From contig DQHW01000040.1 of NCBI GenBank assembly GCA_003524305.1, positions 1-7,523 of the forward strand: a DNA stretch of 7,523 bases, in the 5' to 3' direction. Source of the DNA: Anaerolineaceae bacterium. GTDB taxonomy: Bacteria; Chloroflexota; Anaerolineae; Anaerolineales; Anaerolineaceae. Made by a program: the position numbers and the translations under genes. Positions 1 through 6,624 of the stretch are shown here, piece by piece (position 1 is the stretch's first letter; every line of letters begins with the position of its first letter). The notes beneath the pieces are model-generated. The model ran no database searches, was not told where the DNA came from, and saw only the letters and a program-made list of their open reading frames with translations.

Positions 1-1901
1 TCAACTGCACCAACTGCGGTCCCCGTTTTTCAATTATCAAAAATATCCCTTATGACCGTCCACTGACCACAATGGCTGATTTTAAATTATGCCCTGCGTG
101 CCAGTCGGAATACGATAATCCGCTTGACAGACGATTTCATGCGCAACCGGTAGCCTGTTCGGAATGCGGTCCGAGGGTGCAGTTTATAGTTCAAGGCGAG
201 ATCATTGGCAAATTCGAAGGTGCTATCACTGCTGCACGACGATTCATTGAAGATGGAAAAATAATCGCCATCAAAGGCTTGGGCGGATATCATCTTGCTT
301 GCGATGCATCCAACGCAGAGGCTGTTCAAAAATTGCGCGAACGCAAAAAACGATCCGACCGGCCATTTGCATTAATGAGTTTCGACCTTGAAACAATTCG
401 TAACTTCTGTGAAACAACCGATGAAGATACAGAAGTATTGCAATCACCGCAGCATCCTATTGTCTTATTGCCCAAAAGAGATGACTGCAGTTTACCCGAA
501 GCCATTGCTCCTACTCAAAATCATTTGGGGTTCATGCTGCCTTACACACCGTTACACTATTTGCTTCTGGAACCTGACGATGGATTTCCAGAGGTTTTAG
601 TAATGACCAGCGGGAATCTCAGCGATGAACCCATTGCTTACGAAGATGAAGATGCCCGCGGACGACTTTCAGAAATCGCCGATGGTTTTCTGGTGCACAA
701 CCGCCCCATCCACATGCGCGTGGATGATTCAGTAGTGCGTTTGGTTGAACAGAAACCTTACTTCATGCGCCGTTCACGCGGATATGCACCCGACCCCATT
801 ATTTTGAATGATGAAATACCTCAAATGCTGGCTTGCGGCGCGGAACTAAAGAACACCTTTTGTCTTTCTCGCGGCCAATATGCTTTTCTCAGTCATCATA
901 TCGGTGATCTTGAAAATTACGAAACTTTAAGTTCTTTTGAAAATGGCATCCTTCATTTTCAAAACCTTTTCCGCATCAAACCGCAAAAGATCGTGGCTGA
1001 TCTGCACCCTGAATATCTTTCCACCAAATATGCTGTTGATCGCGCCTGCCGGGAAGACCTTTCACTGTTGCAGGTGCAGCACCACCATGCCCACCTGGCA
1101 GCATGCCTGGCAGATAATCACTGGCCTGCTGGGCAGAACGTGATTGGGTTGATTTTTGACGGCACAGGTTACGGTACTGATGGAAATATTTGGGGCGGCG
1201 AAGTTTTGGTGGGTAATTATGCATCTGTGCAGCGCCGCTTCCATCTCGCAGAAACGCTGCTGCCTGGTGGAGATTCCGCTATACGCAACCCGGCAAAAAT
1301 TGCCCTGTCACAACTTTATTCATCTGACCTGCCCTGGACGGAGGAGCTTCCTCCTGTGTTAGCCTTCACCCGTCAGGAATTGGATGTTCTCAAAACGCAA
1401 TTGGTAAACCGTATCAACAGCCCGATTACCACAAGCATGGGCCGTTTATTTGACGCCGTGGCATCCTTGATCGGAATCCGACAAGTAGCCACCTATGAAG
1501 GCCAGGCAGCCATAGAACTAGAAAATGCATGTGACCCTGAAGAAGAAAATGCCTATATCTTCAGGTTGAATTCAGATACGATTGAAACAGCAGAACTGTT
1601 CGATCATATCTTGTTAAACATGCGCATGGGTATTTCAATCAACACTATTACTGCTCGTTTTCATAACGGACTTGCCAAAATGTGTCTTGATGTCTGCCAG
1701 TCTATTCAGAACGAATCCGGTCTGCAAACGGTTGCCCTCTCAGGTGGAGTGTGGCAAAATATTACCCTGTTGAATAAAACGACTGCACTATTGCGCACTA
1801 ATGGATTTTCAGTGCTTCAGCATCATCAGGTCCCCGCCAATGACGGCGGTATCGCACTCGGACAATTAATGGTCGCGTCTGCGGCTAAAGAATCAAATTA
1901 G
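1..1901 (+). CDS. hypF: Carbamoyltransferase HypF, C-terminal about 632 residues (5' end outside window)
   Basis: HypF uses carbamoyl phosphate and ATP to carbamoylate the C-terminal cysteine of HypE, the first step in making the cyanide ligands of [NiFe]-hydrogenase in the cytoplasm. The frame is open from position 3, upstream of the first ATG at 72, and the in-frame residues before that ATG (NCTNCGPRF, then IPYDRPLTTMA) are classic HypF zinc-finger sequence, so the gene starts outside the window. Visible are CxxC pairs CTNC, CPAC and CSEC of the zinc-finger region, a YrdC-like domain (KGLGGYHLACDA, RSDRPFALM, MTSGNLSDEP, RRSRGYAPDP) and a Kae1-like domain with the metal-binding HHHAH (1080-1094), FDGTGYGTDGNIWGGE (1155-1202), ALSGGVWQN and PANDGGIALGQ. 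The family is about 750-780 residues, so the acylphosphatase domain and the first CxxC are missing only because of the window edge. No frameshift is seen. The stop codon touches the hypC ribosome site. Confidence 0.97.
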   Translation, partial: NCTNCGPRFSIIKNIPYDRPLTTMADFKLCPACQSEYDNPLDRRFHAQPVACSECGPRVQFIVQGEIIGKFEGAITAARRFIEDGKIIAIKGLGGYHLACDASNAEAVQKLRERKKRSDRPFALMSFDLETIRNFCETTDEDTEVLQSPQHPIVLLPKRDDCSLPEAIAPTQNHLGFMLPYTPLHYLLLEPDDGFPEVLVMTSGNLSDEPIAYEDEDARGRLSEIADGFLVHNRPIHMRVDDSVVRLVEQKPYFMRRSRGYAPDPIILNDEIPQMLACGAELKNTFCLSRGQYAFLSHHIGDLENYETLSSFENGILHFQNLFRIKPQKIVADLHPEYLSTKYAVDRACREDLSLLQVQHHHAHLAACLADNHWPAGQNVIGLIFDGTGYGTDGNIWGGEVLVGNYASVQRRFHLAETLLPGGDSAIRNPAKIALSQLYSSDLPWTEELPPVLAFTRQELDVLKTQLVNRINSPITTSMGRLFDAVASLIGIRQVATYEGQAAIELENACDPEEENAYIFRLNSDTIETAELFDHILLNMRMGISINTITARFHNGLAKMCLDVCQSIQNESGLQTVALSGGVWQNITLLNKTTALLRTNGFSVLQHHQVPANDGGIALGQLMVASAAKESN

Positions 1902-1906
1902 AGGTG
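1901..1906 (+). promoter_or_regulatory. Ribosome binding site of hypC, overlapping the hypF stop
   Basis: GAGGTG lies 4 nt before the hypC ATG at 1911, and its first G is the last base of the hypF TAG stop. The overlap suggests that ribosomes finishing hypF help start hypC. Confidence 0.75.
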
Positions 1907-1910
1907 TAAC

Positions 1911-2174
1911 ATGTGTCTCGCTGTCCCCGGAAAAATTATTGAAATCACCCAAACCCCCGCTGCCAAAATGGGCAAAGTGGATTTCGGCGGAGTCGTCCGC
2001 GAAGTGTGTCTTGAAGCCGTACCTGAAGCAGAACTGGGAAATTATGTCATCGTGCATGCCGGTTTTGCACTTAATACACTCAGCGAACGCGAAGCCCAGG
2101 AAACCCTGGATGCGCTGCGTGAATTGGGCGATATTGAAGCTGAACTGATGGCCAACGACCTTGAACAAGGATAA
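1911..2174 (+). CDS. hypC: Hydrogenase maturation chaperone HypC (HypC/HybG/HupF family)
   Basis: HypC is a small cytoplasmic chaperone that binds the Fe(CN)2CO unit together with HypD and carries it to the hydrogenase large-subunit precursor. The 87-residue product begins MCLAVPGKI, the family signature; Cys2, exposed after Met removal, is the known iron- and partner-binding residue. A conserved histidine that takes part in iron binding in characterised HypC matches His49 in VIVHAGFAL. The length is normal (about 75-95), with a charged helical C-terminus. It sits between hypF and hypD with a 5-nt gap to hypD, so the three are surely one transcript. It could in principle be a hydrogenase-specific paralogue such as HybG, but the hypD neighbour favours HypC. 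Confidence 0.97.
   Translation: MCLAVPGKIIEITQTPAAKMGKVDFGGVVREVCLEAVPEAELGNYVIVHAGFALNTLSEREAQETLDALRELGDIEAELMANDLEQG
2167..2171 (+). promoter_or_regulatory. Ribosome binding site of hypD inside the hypC 3' end
   Basis: AAGGA in the last codons of hypC ends 8 nt before the hypD ATG at 2180, supporting that start and translational coupling across the 5-nt intergenic gap. Confidence 0.65.
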
Positions 2175-2179
2175 TTCCC

Positions 2180-3280
2180 ATGAAATACCTGGATGAATTC
2201 CGCGATGCAGAACTGGTCAAGATCGTACTGGATAAAATCCACCGGGTAACCAAACATCCCTGGGTGATCATGGAAATCTGCGGCGGACAAACTCACTCGA
2301 TCATGCAAAACGGCATTGATCAATTATTGCCCTCCGAGATTGAATTGGTACACGGTCCCGGCTGCCCTGTCTGTGTGACCTCGCTTGAACTGGTTGACAA
2401 AGCATTGGCAATTGCCAGCCTGCCCAATGTGATCATGTGCTCGTTTGGCGACATGCTGCGCGTGCCTGGCTCTGGCAAGGATCTGTTCTCCATTCGAGCA
2501 GCAGGCGGACAAGTCAAAATCGTCTACTCTCCCCTCGATGCGGTGAAAATTGCCCAGGCTAACCCTGATAAAGAAGTGGTCTTTTTTGCGGTCGGGTTTG
2601 AAACCACCGCCCCTGCCAATCTGATGAGCGTCATCCAGGCTCAATCGCTGGGGTTAAAGAATTTTTCGGTGCTTGTCTCTCAAGTCACCGTGCCCCCCGC
2701 CATGCATGCCATATTAGGCTCACCCGAAAACCGTGTGCAAGGCTTTTTAGCCGCAGGTCATGTGTGTTCAGTGATGGGTTATCACGAATATTTGCCGATT
2801 GCAGAGCAATACCGCATCCCCATCGTGGTAACCGGCTTTGAACCATTGGATATTCTCAACGGCATCTTGATGACCGTGGAACAGCTTGAAGCTGGCACCT
2901 ATGAAGTTGAAAACGGTTATAACCGCGTGGTTTCAAAAGAAGGCAATTTACCTGCACAGGCATTGATCAAGAAAGTCTACATGCAGTGCGACCGCAACTG
3001 GCGCGGCATTGGCATGATTCCCATGAGCGGATGGTGTCTGCGGCCTGAATATGAAGAATTTGACGCAGAAAAACGCTTTTCGGTAGAAAACATCAAGACC
3101 AAGGAATCAGAAATCTGCATCGCCGGCCAAATTTTGCAGGGGATCAAAAAACCGCCCCAATGCCCGGCTTTTGGCACACTCTGTACACCTGAAGCGCCGC
3201 TGGGTGCAACCATGGTCTCATCCGAAGGTGCCTGCTCGGCTTATTATCGCTTTGCCCGCTTTGAAAAGGAAAAGTCATGA
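2180..3280 (+). CDS. hypD: Hydrogenase maturation factor HypD, Fe-S scaffold for Fe(CN)2CO assembly
   Basis: HypD carries a [4Fe-4S] cluster and, with HypC, is the scaffold on which the iron receives two cyanide ligands from HypE thiocyanate and one CO. The 366-residue protein has the family's hallmarks in order: CGGQTH with Cys34, GPGCPVCVT with Cys62 and Cys65, CSFGDMLRVPGS at 87-98, a GFETTAP segment, and four C-terminal cysteines (313, 328, 335, 352) in the positions expected for the Fe-S cluster. Cys34, Cys62 and Cys65 match the cysteines essential in E. coli HypD (41, 69, 72 there). Length is typical (about 360-380). The stop overlaps the hypE start as ATGA. All key residues are present, so the protein should be active. 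Confidence 0.98.
   Translation: MKYLDEFRDAELVKIVLDKIHRVTKHPWVIMEICGGQTHSIMQNGIDQLLPSEIELVHGPGCPVCVTSLELVDKALAIASLPNVIMCSFGDMLRVPGSGKDLFSIRAAGGQVKIVYSPLDAVKIAQANPDKEVVFFAVGFETTAPANLMSVIQAQSLGLKNFSVLVSQVTVPPAMHAILGSPENRVQGFLAAGHVCSVMGYHEYLPIAEQYRIPIVVTGFEPLDILNGILMTVEQLEAGTYEVENGYNRVVSKEGNLPAQALIKKVYMQCDRNWRGIGMIPMSGWCLRPEYEEFDAEKRFSVENIKTKESEICIAGQILQGIKKPPQCPAFGTLCTPEAPLGATMVSSEGACSAYYRFARFEKEKS
3266..3270 (+). promoter_or_regulatory. Ribosome binding site of hypE inside the hypD 3' end
   Basis: AAGGA ends 6 nt before the hypE ATG at 3277. Together with the ATGA stop/start overlap it supports this start for hypE, which yields the slightly extended N-terminus. Confidence 0.6.
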
Positions 3281-4347
3281 CTGTAGATGAAAAGCCGGTA
3301 TCCCTTCAGGGTGCAGTCTGCCCGATGCCCTTGAGACATTACGACAAGATCGTAATGGGGCATGGTTCAGGCGGACGTATGACCCAGGACTTGATCAAGC
3401 AATGTTTCGCGCCATATCTATCAAACCCCGCACTGGATGCTGGCAATGACTTCGCAACACTCCCATCAACCATAGACGGCCCCATTGCAGTCAGCACGGA
3501 TGCCCACATTGTGTCACCGCTGATCTTTGCCGGCGGAGATATCGGCCGTCTGGCAGTATGCGGAACTGTGAATGATGTAGCCATGTCAGGCGCGGTACCC
3601 ATGGGGCTTACAGCGAGCTTTATTCTCGAAGAAGGCTTATCCACTCAAACACTGGTTGAAATCGTCAAATCCATGGCAGAATCTGCCCGTGAAGCGGGTG
3701 TTCCGATCGTGGCTGGCGACACAAAAGTCGTCGAACGCGGCAAGGCAGATGGATTATTCATTTCCACTGCCGGATTTGGCACTTTCCCCCAAAAATACAA
3801 CATTGGCGGTGCAGAAGCAAAACCCGGTGATATTGTCTTCATTTCGGGAACGCTGGGCGACCACGGAATAGCCGTGCTAACTGCCCGGGGTGATCTGGCA
3901 TTTGAAACCCAGGTTAAATCGGATGTTGCCCCTCTAAACCATATGATCCAGCAGATTTTAGCTGCGGCACCTCATGTGCATGTGCTGCGCGACCCGACTC
4001 GCGGCGGATTGGCAACCACGCTCAACGAAATCGCCGAACAAAGTCAGGTTAATATCACTATTGATGAAAAAGCAATCCCGGTTAAACCGGCGGTGCAAAC
4101 CGCCTGCGAGATGCTCGGGTTTGATCCTTTGTATGTGGCAAATGAAGGCAAGCTGATCGTCATCGTACCTGAAAACGAGGCGGATGCCGCCCTGACTGCC
4201 ATGAAAAAGAATACTTATGGCAAGGATGCCTGCCGCATTGGGCGAGTCAACGATATCCCGGCTGGACGTGTGCTATTGAAAACACAAATTGGCGCCACAC
4301 GCGTGTTAGACGTGATGGCAGGTGAAATGTTGCCCCGAATCTGTTAG
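3277..4347 (+). CDS. hypE: Carbamoyl dehydratase HypE
   Basis: HypE receives a carbamoyl group from HypF on its C-terminal cysteine and dehydrates it with ATP to a thiocyanate, the cyanide donor for the HypC-HypD scaffold. The 356-residue protein shows the glycine-rich GHGSGGRM near residues 28-35, a PurM/AIR-synthase-like body (STDAHIVSPLIFAGGDIGRL, AGDTKVVERG, DPTRGGLATTLNE, VANEGKL) and ends in the diagnostic PRIC with the carbamoyl-accepting cysteine as last residue (Cys356). The related SelD and PurM proteins lack that ending. About 27 residues precede the glycine loop, including CPMPLRHYDKI, a longer form than E. coli HypE; I believe many HypE proteins have it. The gene starts inside the hypD stop (ATGA) and is the last hyp gene here. 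Confidence 0.98.
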   Translation: MTVDEKPVSLQGAVCPMPLRHYDKIVMGHGSGGRMTQDLIKQCFAPYLSNPALDAGNDFATLPSTIDGPIAVSTDAHIVSPLIFAGGDIGRLAVCGTVNDVAMSGAVPMGLTASFILEEGLSTQTLVEIVKSMAESAREAGVPIVAGDTKVVERGKADGLFISTAGFGTFPQKYNIGGAEAKPGDIVFISGTLGDHGIAVLTARGDLAFETQVKSDVAPLNHMIQQILAAAPHVHVLRDPTRGGLATTLNEIAEQSQVNITIDEKAIPVKPAVQTACEMLGFDPLYVANEGKLIVIVPENEADAALTAMKKNTYGKDACRIGRVNDIPAGRVLLKTQIGATRVLDVMAGEMLPRIC

Positions 4348-4384
4348 AATACTTGCATATCGGGTATTTTGAATCCACTTTACT

Positions 4385-4388
4385 GAGG
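4385..4388 (+). promoter_or_regulatory. Ribosome binding site of the methyltransferase gene
   Basis: GAGG stands 4 nt before the ATG at 4393. The 45-nt gap after hypE otherwise holds only a weak AATAC/GTATT dyad (4348-4352 and 4364-4368) without a U-tract, so I see no terminator and no clear promoter; read-through from hypE is possible. Confidence 0.5.
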
Positions 4389-4392
4389 CATT

Positions 4393-5193
4393 ATGAAAAT
4401 TGACTTTCAAGAAACCACCAAAGACCTGGCCGTGCGCATTGACATTCACTCCAAATTTGGAGCCAAAAATATTGATGCGTGGATGTTGGATCTCATCAAT
4501 CTTCAACCAAATGATGTGATTCTGGACGTGGGATGCGGTTCAGGGAAACAATGTTTTTCTTATTATGACCGGTTGAATGGCAAAGCCACCATCACCGGTG
4601 GTGATGTGTCTGACGACCTGTTGGACCAGGCTCGCGCAGAAGACAAACGCCGAAATACAGGCATGACTTTTGTGCATCTTGATTTCAACAAGCAATTTCC
4701 ATTTGAACGAAACACCTTCGATTTTGTATCTTGTAGTTTTGCGATCTATTATGCTGAAGATGTGCCCTTCACGATCAACGAGATGTATCGGGTCACCAAA
4801 ATGGGCGGCAGACTCTTCACCACAGGCCCCATGCCTCAAAACAAAAAGCTTTTCTACGACATCATCCGCGAAGCCACAGGCAAAGAAATCCCGTTGATGC
4901 CAGGCAGTTCACGTTTTTCAACTGAATTTCTGTCAACGATTAAGTCAATGTACTCTAAAGTGGACTTGCACTTGTTTGAAAACCCGCTCACCTTTGAATC
5001 CATCGAACCCTATATGGATTACACGCGCGCTTCGATGTCTGAGGACCGCAAATTGTGGGCAAGTTTCTTCGATAACAAGGATGATTTTGAGAAGGTAATG
5101 GAGCAGATCACTGAAGTTGCCCAACGTCATTTGGATAAAGACGGCAAGCTGGTAATGACCAAGGTGGTCGGCGGAATTTTGGCGACAAAATAG
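4393..5193 (+). CDS. Class I SAM-dependent methyltransferase, substrate unknown
   Basis: The product is a 266-residue soluble protein with a Rossmann-type methyltransferase domain. Motif I, VILDVGCGSG at 42-51, binds S-adenosylmethionine. The acidic residue after strand 2 is Asp71 in GGDVSDDLLDQA. HLDFNKQFPF (95-104) and FDFVSCSFAIYY (109-120) match the motif II/III region, and YRVTKMGGRLFTTGP (132-146) is the post-motif strand. The last 120 residues, rich in aromatic and charged residues, are probably a substrate-binding cap. No signal peptide or membrane segment is seen. The next gene, a PIG-L deacetylase, begins within 10 nt of its stop, so the two probably act on the same molecule, perhaps a sugar or amino-sugar conjugate; that is inference. 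It also lies 45 nt behind hypE and may share its transcript. UbiE-like quinone methylation is an alternative, but the sequence does not point to it. Confidence 0.85.
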   Translation: MKIDFQETTKDLAVRIDIHSKFGAKNIDAWMLDLINLQPNDVILDVGCGSGKQCFSYYDRLNGKATITGGDVSDDLLDQARAEDKRRNTGMTFVHLDFNKQFPFERNTFDFVSCSFAIYYAEDVPFTINEMYRVTKMGGRLFTTGPMPQNKKLFYDIIREATGKEIPLMPGSSRFSTEFLSTIKSMYSKVDLHLFENPLTFESIEPYMDYTRASMSEDRKLWASFFDNKDDFEKVMEQITEVAQRHLDKDGKLVMTKVVGGILATK

Positions 5194-5196
5194 GTG
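5192..5196 (+). promoter_or_regulatory. Ribosome binding site that favours the ATG at 5200 for the PIG-L gene
   Basis: AGGTG overlaps the methyltransferase TAG stop, and its AGG core is 5 nt before the ATG at 5200. A GTG at 5194 lies inside this site and has no good ribosome site of its own; an ATG at 5212 has none either. The ATG at 5200 is therefore the best start. Confidence 0.55.
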
Positions 5197-5199
5197 CAT

Positions 5200-5850
5200 A
5201 TGAATCACGACATGACCTTTTACGGTAAGAAAGTTTGTTTCATCGGTGCCCACCCCGATGATATTGAAATTGGCTGCGGTGCTTTGATAGCCCACATCGC
5301 CAGTCAGACTGAAGTAAAGTGCGTGACGCTTTCAGATAACCAGAAAAATCCGCTGTTGACCAACGTGGTCAAAGAACATTACAACAGCATGGCAGTGTTG
5401 GGAGTGCCCAAAGAAAATGTGATCGTGTGTGAGTTTGAAACCCGGCGGTTCCCAGAGCAACGTCAGGAAATTCTTGAATACATGTTCAAACTAAATCAAG
5501 ATTTCCGCCCTGAGATCGTTTTTGTGCATACCAAGGCTGACATCCATCAAGATCACGCCACGGTCACTGGTGAGGCGCTGCGTGCCTTTAGAGGCACTAC
5601 TGTGATGGGTTTCGACGTCGTTCGCAGCAGCTACGGCTTCTTTCCCAGTTTTTTGGTGGAGGTCACCGAAGCGGATGTTGAAAAGAAGATCGCTGCCATG
5701 GCTGAATATCACACCTATGACAACAAATACTATTTTGACCCGGCAGTCACCCGCGCCACTTTGATCCGCCACGGTGCACTGGCCGAACGCCCCTTCGCCG
5801 AAGGTTTTGATATCTTGAGGATCATCGGCGCATTTAGGTGCATGTCATAG
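5200..5850 (+). CDS. PIG-L/LmbE-family zinc-dependent N-deacetylase
   Basis: The family removes acetyl groups from GlcNAc-containing or related conjugates (GlcNAc-PI, mycothiol and bacillithiol precursors, glycopeptides, polysaccharide sugars) with a Zn ion. The 216-residue protein has the N-terminal metal motif AHPDDIEIGCG with His18, Asp20 and Asp21, and the second motif HQDH at 116-119, whose final His is the expected third zinc ligand. The C-terminal stretch (AEYHTYDNKYYFDP, then GALAERPFAEGFDILR) resembles the end of family members, where a YAEAF-type segment is usual. No signal peptide or membrane segment is seen, so it is probably cytoplasmic. It starts 6 nt after the methyltransferase stop and was likely evolved to work with it. 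BshB2 of bacillithiol synthesis is an alternative, but no bshA or bshC is here. The substrate is not determinable from sequence. Confidence 0.9.
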   Translation: MNHDMTFYGKKVCFIGAHPDDIEIGCGALIAHIASQTEVKCVTLSDNQKNPLLTNVVKEHYNSMAVLGVPKENVIVCEFETRRFPEQRQEILEYMFKLNQDFRPEIVFVHTKADIHQDHATVTGEALRAFRGTTVMGFDVVRSSYGFFPSFLVEVTEADVEKKIAAMAEYHTYDNKYYFDPAVTRATLIRHGALAERPFAEGFDILRIIGAFRCMS

Positions 5851-5867
5851 TTCCTTTGTTTAGTGCC

Positions 5868-5900
5868 AGACCCCCGCGGATTTTGAATCCGCGGGGGTCT
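5868..5900 (+). terminator. Perfect 15-bp GC-rich hairpin after the PIG-L gene, probable terminator
   Basis: AGACCCCCGCGGATT (5868-5882) pairs without mismatch with 5886-5900 around a TTG loop, 17 nt after the PIG-L stop. The following run, TCTAAAA, is a poor U-tract, so termination may be incomplete or may rely on Rho. The same hairpin sits just 31 nt before the DUF1697 ATG, leaving no room for an ordinary promoter between the two, so partial read-through or a promoter overlapping the stem is possible. Confidence 0.7.
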
Positions 5901-5917
5901 TCTAAAAAGATGATTTA

Positions 5918-5922
5918 TGAGG
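5918..5922 (+). promoter_or_regulatory. Ribosome binding site that favours the ATG at 5932 for the DUF1697 gene
   Basis: TGAGG lies 9 nt before the ATG at 5932 and overlaps an alternative in-frame ATG at 5917, which has only A-rich sequence before it. Family proteins usually begin a few residues before the YIxxxRGINVGG motif, also favouring 5932. Confidence 0.5.
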
Positions 5923-5931
5923 CAATTAGTT

Positions 5932-6486
5932 ATGGGAAATACCTATATCGTTTTTTTTCGCGGCATCAATGTCGGTGGCAAGAATAAAATAATCATGACT
6001 GAATTGAAGAATTGTCTGGAAGAATTGGGATTTTCCAACGTAACAACTTATATTGCCAGCGGAAATGTGATTCTGGACTCTGTCAAAAAAGCCGAAGAAA
6101 TAAAAACACTAATTGAAAAGGTAATTTCTGAAATATTTATTCTAGATGATGAGTTTATTAAAGTTCTTGTCATATCCCGCGAACAATTTCTAGCGGTTAT
6201 TAAAAACAAGCCAGAGGGGTTTGGTGAACAACCTCAGACTTATCACAGTGATGCAATCTTTTTGATGGAAAAAACCACTGATCAAGTAATGTCAGTATTC
6301 AATCCACGTGAGGGAGTGGATAAAATCTGGCCAGGAAATGGAGTAGTTTATTCGCAGCGGCTAAGCGCTCAACGCACGAAAAGCCGGCTGAACCAGGCTA
6401 TTGGAACACCAGAATATAAGTTTATGACCATCCGCAGTTGGAATACAGTTTTGAAATTGATGGTTTTATTGGATCAAAGAAAATAA
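5932..6486 (+). CDS. DUF1697 domain protein, function unknown
   Basis: The 184-residue product is a full-length member of the DUF1697 family, a widespread cytoplasmic domain of unknown function. The family signature YIVFFRGINVGGKNKI occupies residues 5-20, TYIASGNVIL residues 39-48, and the C-terminal RTKSRLNQAIGTPEYK followed by MTIRSWNTVLKL matches the conserved end (usually TKSRLNKxLGTP..TxRNWNT). An earlier in-frame ATG at 5917 would add five residues. My hand count gives about 38% G+C for 5941-6480, against roughly 45-57% in rows sampled from hypD, hypE and the PIG-L gene, so it may be a later arrival. It stands alone: the hairpin at 5868-5900 separates it from the PIG-L gene, and the gene beyond runs the other way. 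A run of eight T at 5951-5958 does not disturb the frame. I cannot assign a role. Confidence 0.88.
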   Translation: MGNTYIVFFRGINVGGKNKIIMTELKNCLEELGFSNVTTYIASGNVILDSVKKAEEIKTLIEKVISEIFILDDEFIKVLVISREQFLAVIKNKPEGFGEQPQTYHSDAIFLMEKTTDQVMSVFNPREGVDKIWPGNGVVYSQRLSAQRTKSRLNQAIGTPEYKFMTIRSWNTVLKLMVLLDQRK

Positions 6487-6516
6487 ATTTAGACAATTAT
6501 TTCGTGCTTAATAAGA

Positions 6517-6553
6517 CCAACCTTGCCAAGGTTTCAGACTTTCGCAAGGTTGG
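6517..6553. repeat. Inverted repeat with 10-bp arms and an internal competing palindrome
   Basis: CCAACCTTGC (6517-6526) pairs perfectly with GCAAGGTTGG (6544-6553) across a 17-nt loop. Inside, AACCTTG (6519-6525) also pairs perfectly with CAAGGTT (6527-6533) around one base, so two exclusive hairpins can form. It lies 30 nt after the DUF1697 stop, between convergent genes, so a two-way terminator is plausible, though neither side carries a convincing U-tract. The doubled arm motif looks like a small interspersed palindromic repeat; that is inference. Confidence 0.6.
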
Positions 6554-6580
6554 AAATTATTATGAACACAATTATTGCAA

Positions 6581-6612
6581 GATCCCGATTTCTAAAAGCA
6601 GAAATCAGGATC
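6581..6612 (-). terminator. Stem-loop after the Rieske gene, possible terminator of the suf operon
   Basis: Positions 6581-6593 pair with 6600-6612 (GATCC/GGATC and GATTTCT/AGAAATC, one C-A mismatch) around a 6-nt loop. On the minus strand it begins 12 nt after the TAA stop of the Rieske gene. The sequence that follows on that strand (TTGCAATAATTG) is A/T-rich but not a clean U-tract, so termination strength is uncertain. Confidence 0.5.
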
Positions 6613-6624
6613 ATTAATTATCCT

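Noticed and set aside
72..329. The ATG at 72 as the true start of hypF, and an antisense reading frame over 87-329
   Set aside because: The frame is open to the left edge and encodes conserved HypF zinc-finger residues before that ATG. The antisense frame has no recognisable domain and overlaps conserved hypF sequence.
3277..3360. HypE N-terminal extension with CPMP motif as a novel fused segment
   Set aside because: Similar short extensions with a CPxP motif before the glycine loop are, to my knowledge, common in HypE from several phyla, and the ribosome site supports this start.
4348..4368. AATAC/GTATT dyad after hypE as a terminator
   Set aside because: Five base pairs, A/T-rich, with an 11-nt loop and no real U-tract; too weak.
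4344..4375. Promoter-like TTAGAA and TATTTT boxes between hypE and the methyltransferase gene
   Set aside because: The spacing is about 15 nt and both boxes match consensus poorly; not enough to call a promoter.
5194..5199. GTG at 5194 as the start of the PIG-L gene
   Set aside because: It overlaps the likely ribosome site AGGTG and lacks one upstream; the ATG at 5200 is better placed.
5951..5958. Run of eight T near the start of the DUF1697 gene as a phase-variation or slippage site
   Set aside because: The frame is intact, the encoded Val-Phe-Phe fits the family motif, and a single short homopolymer is not evidence of switching.
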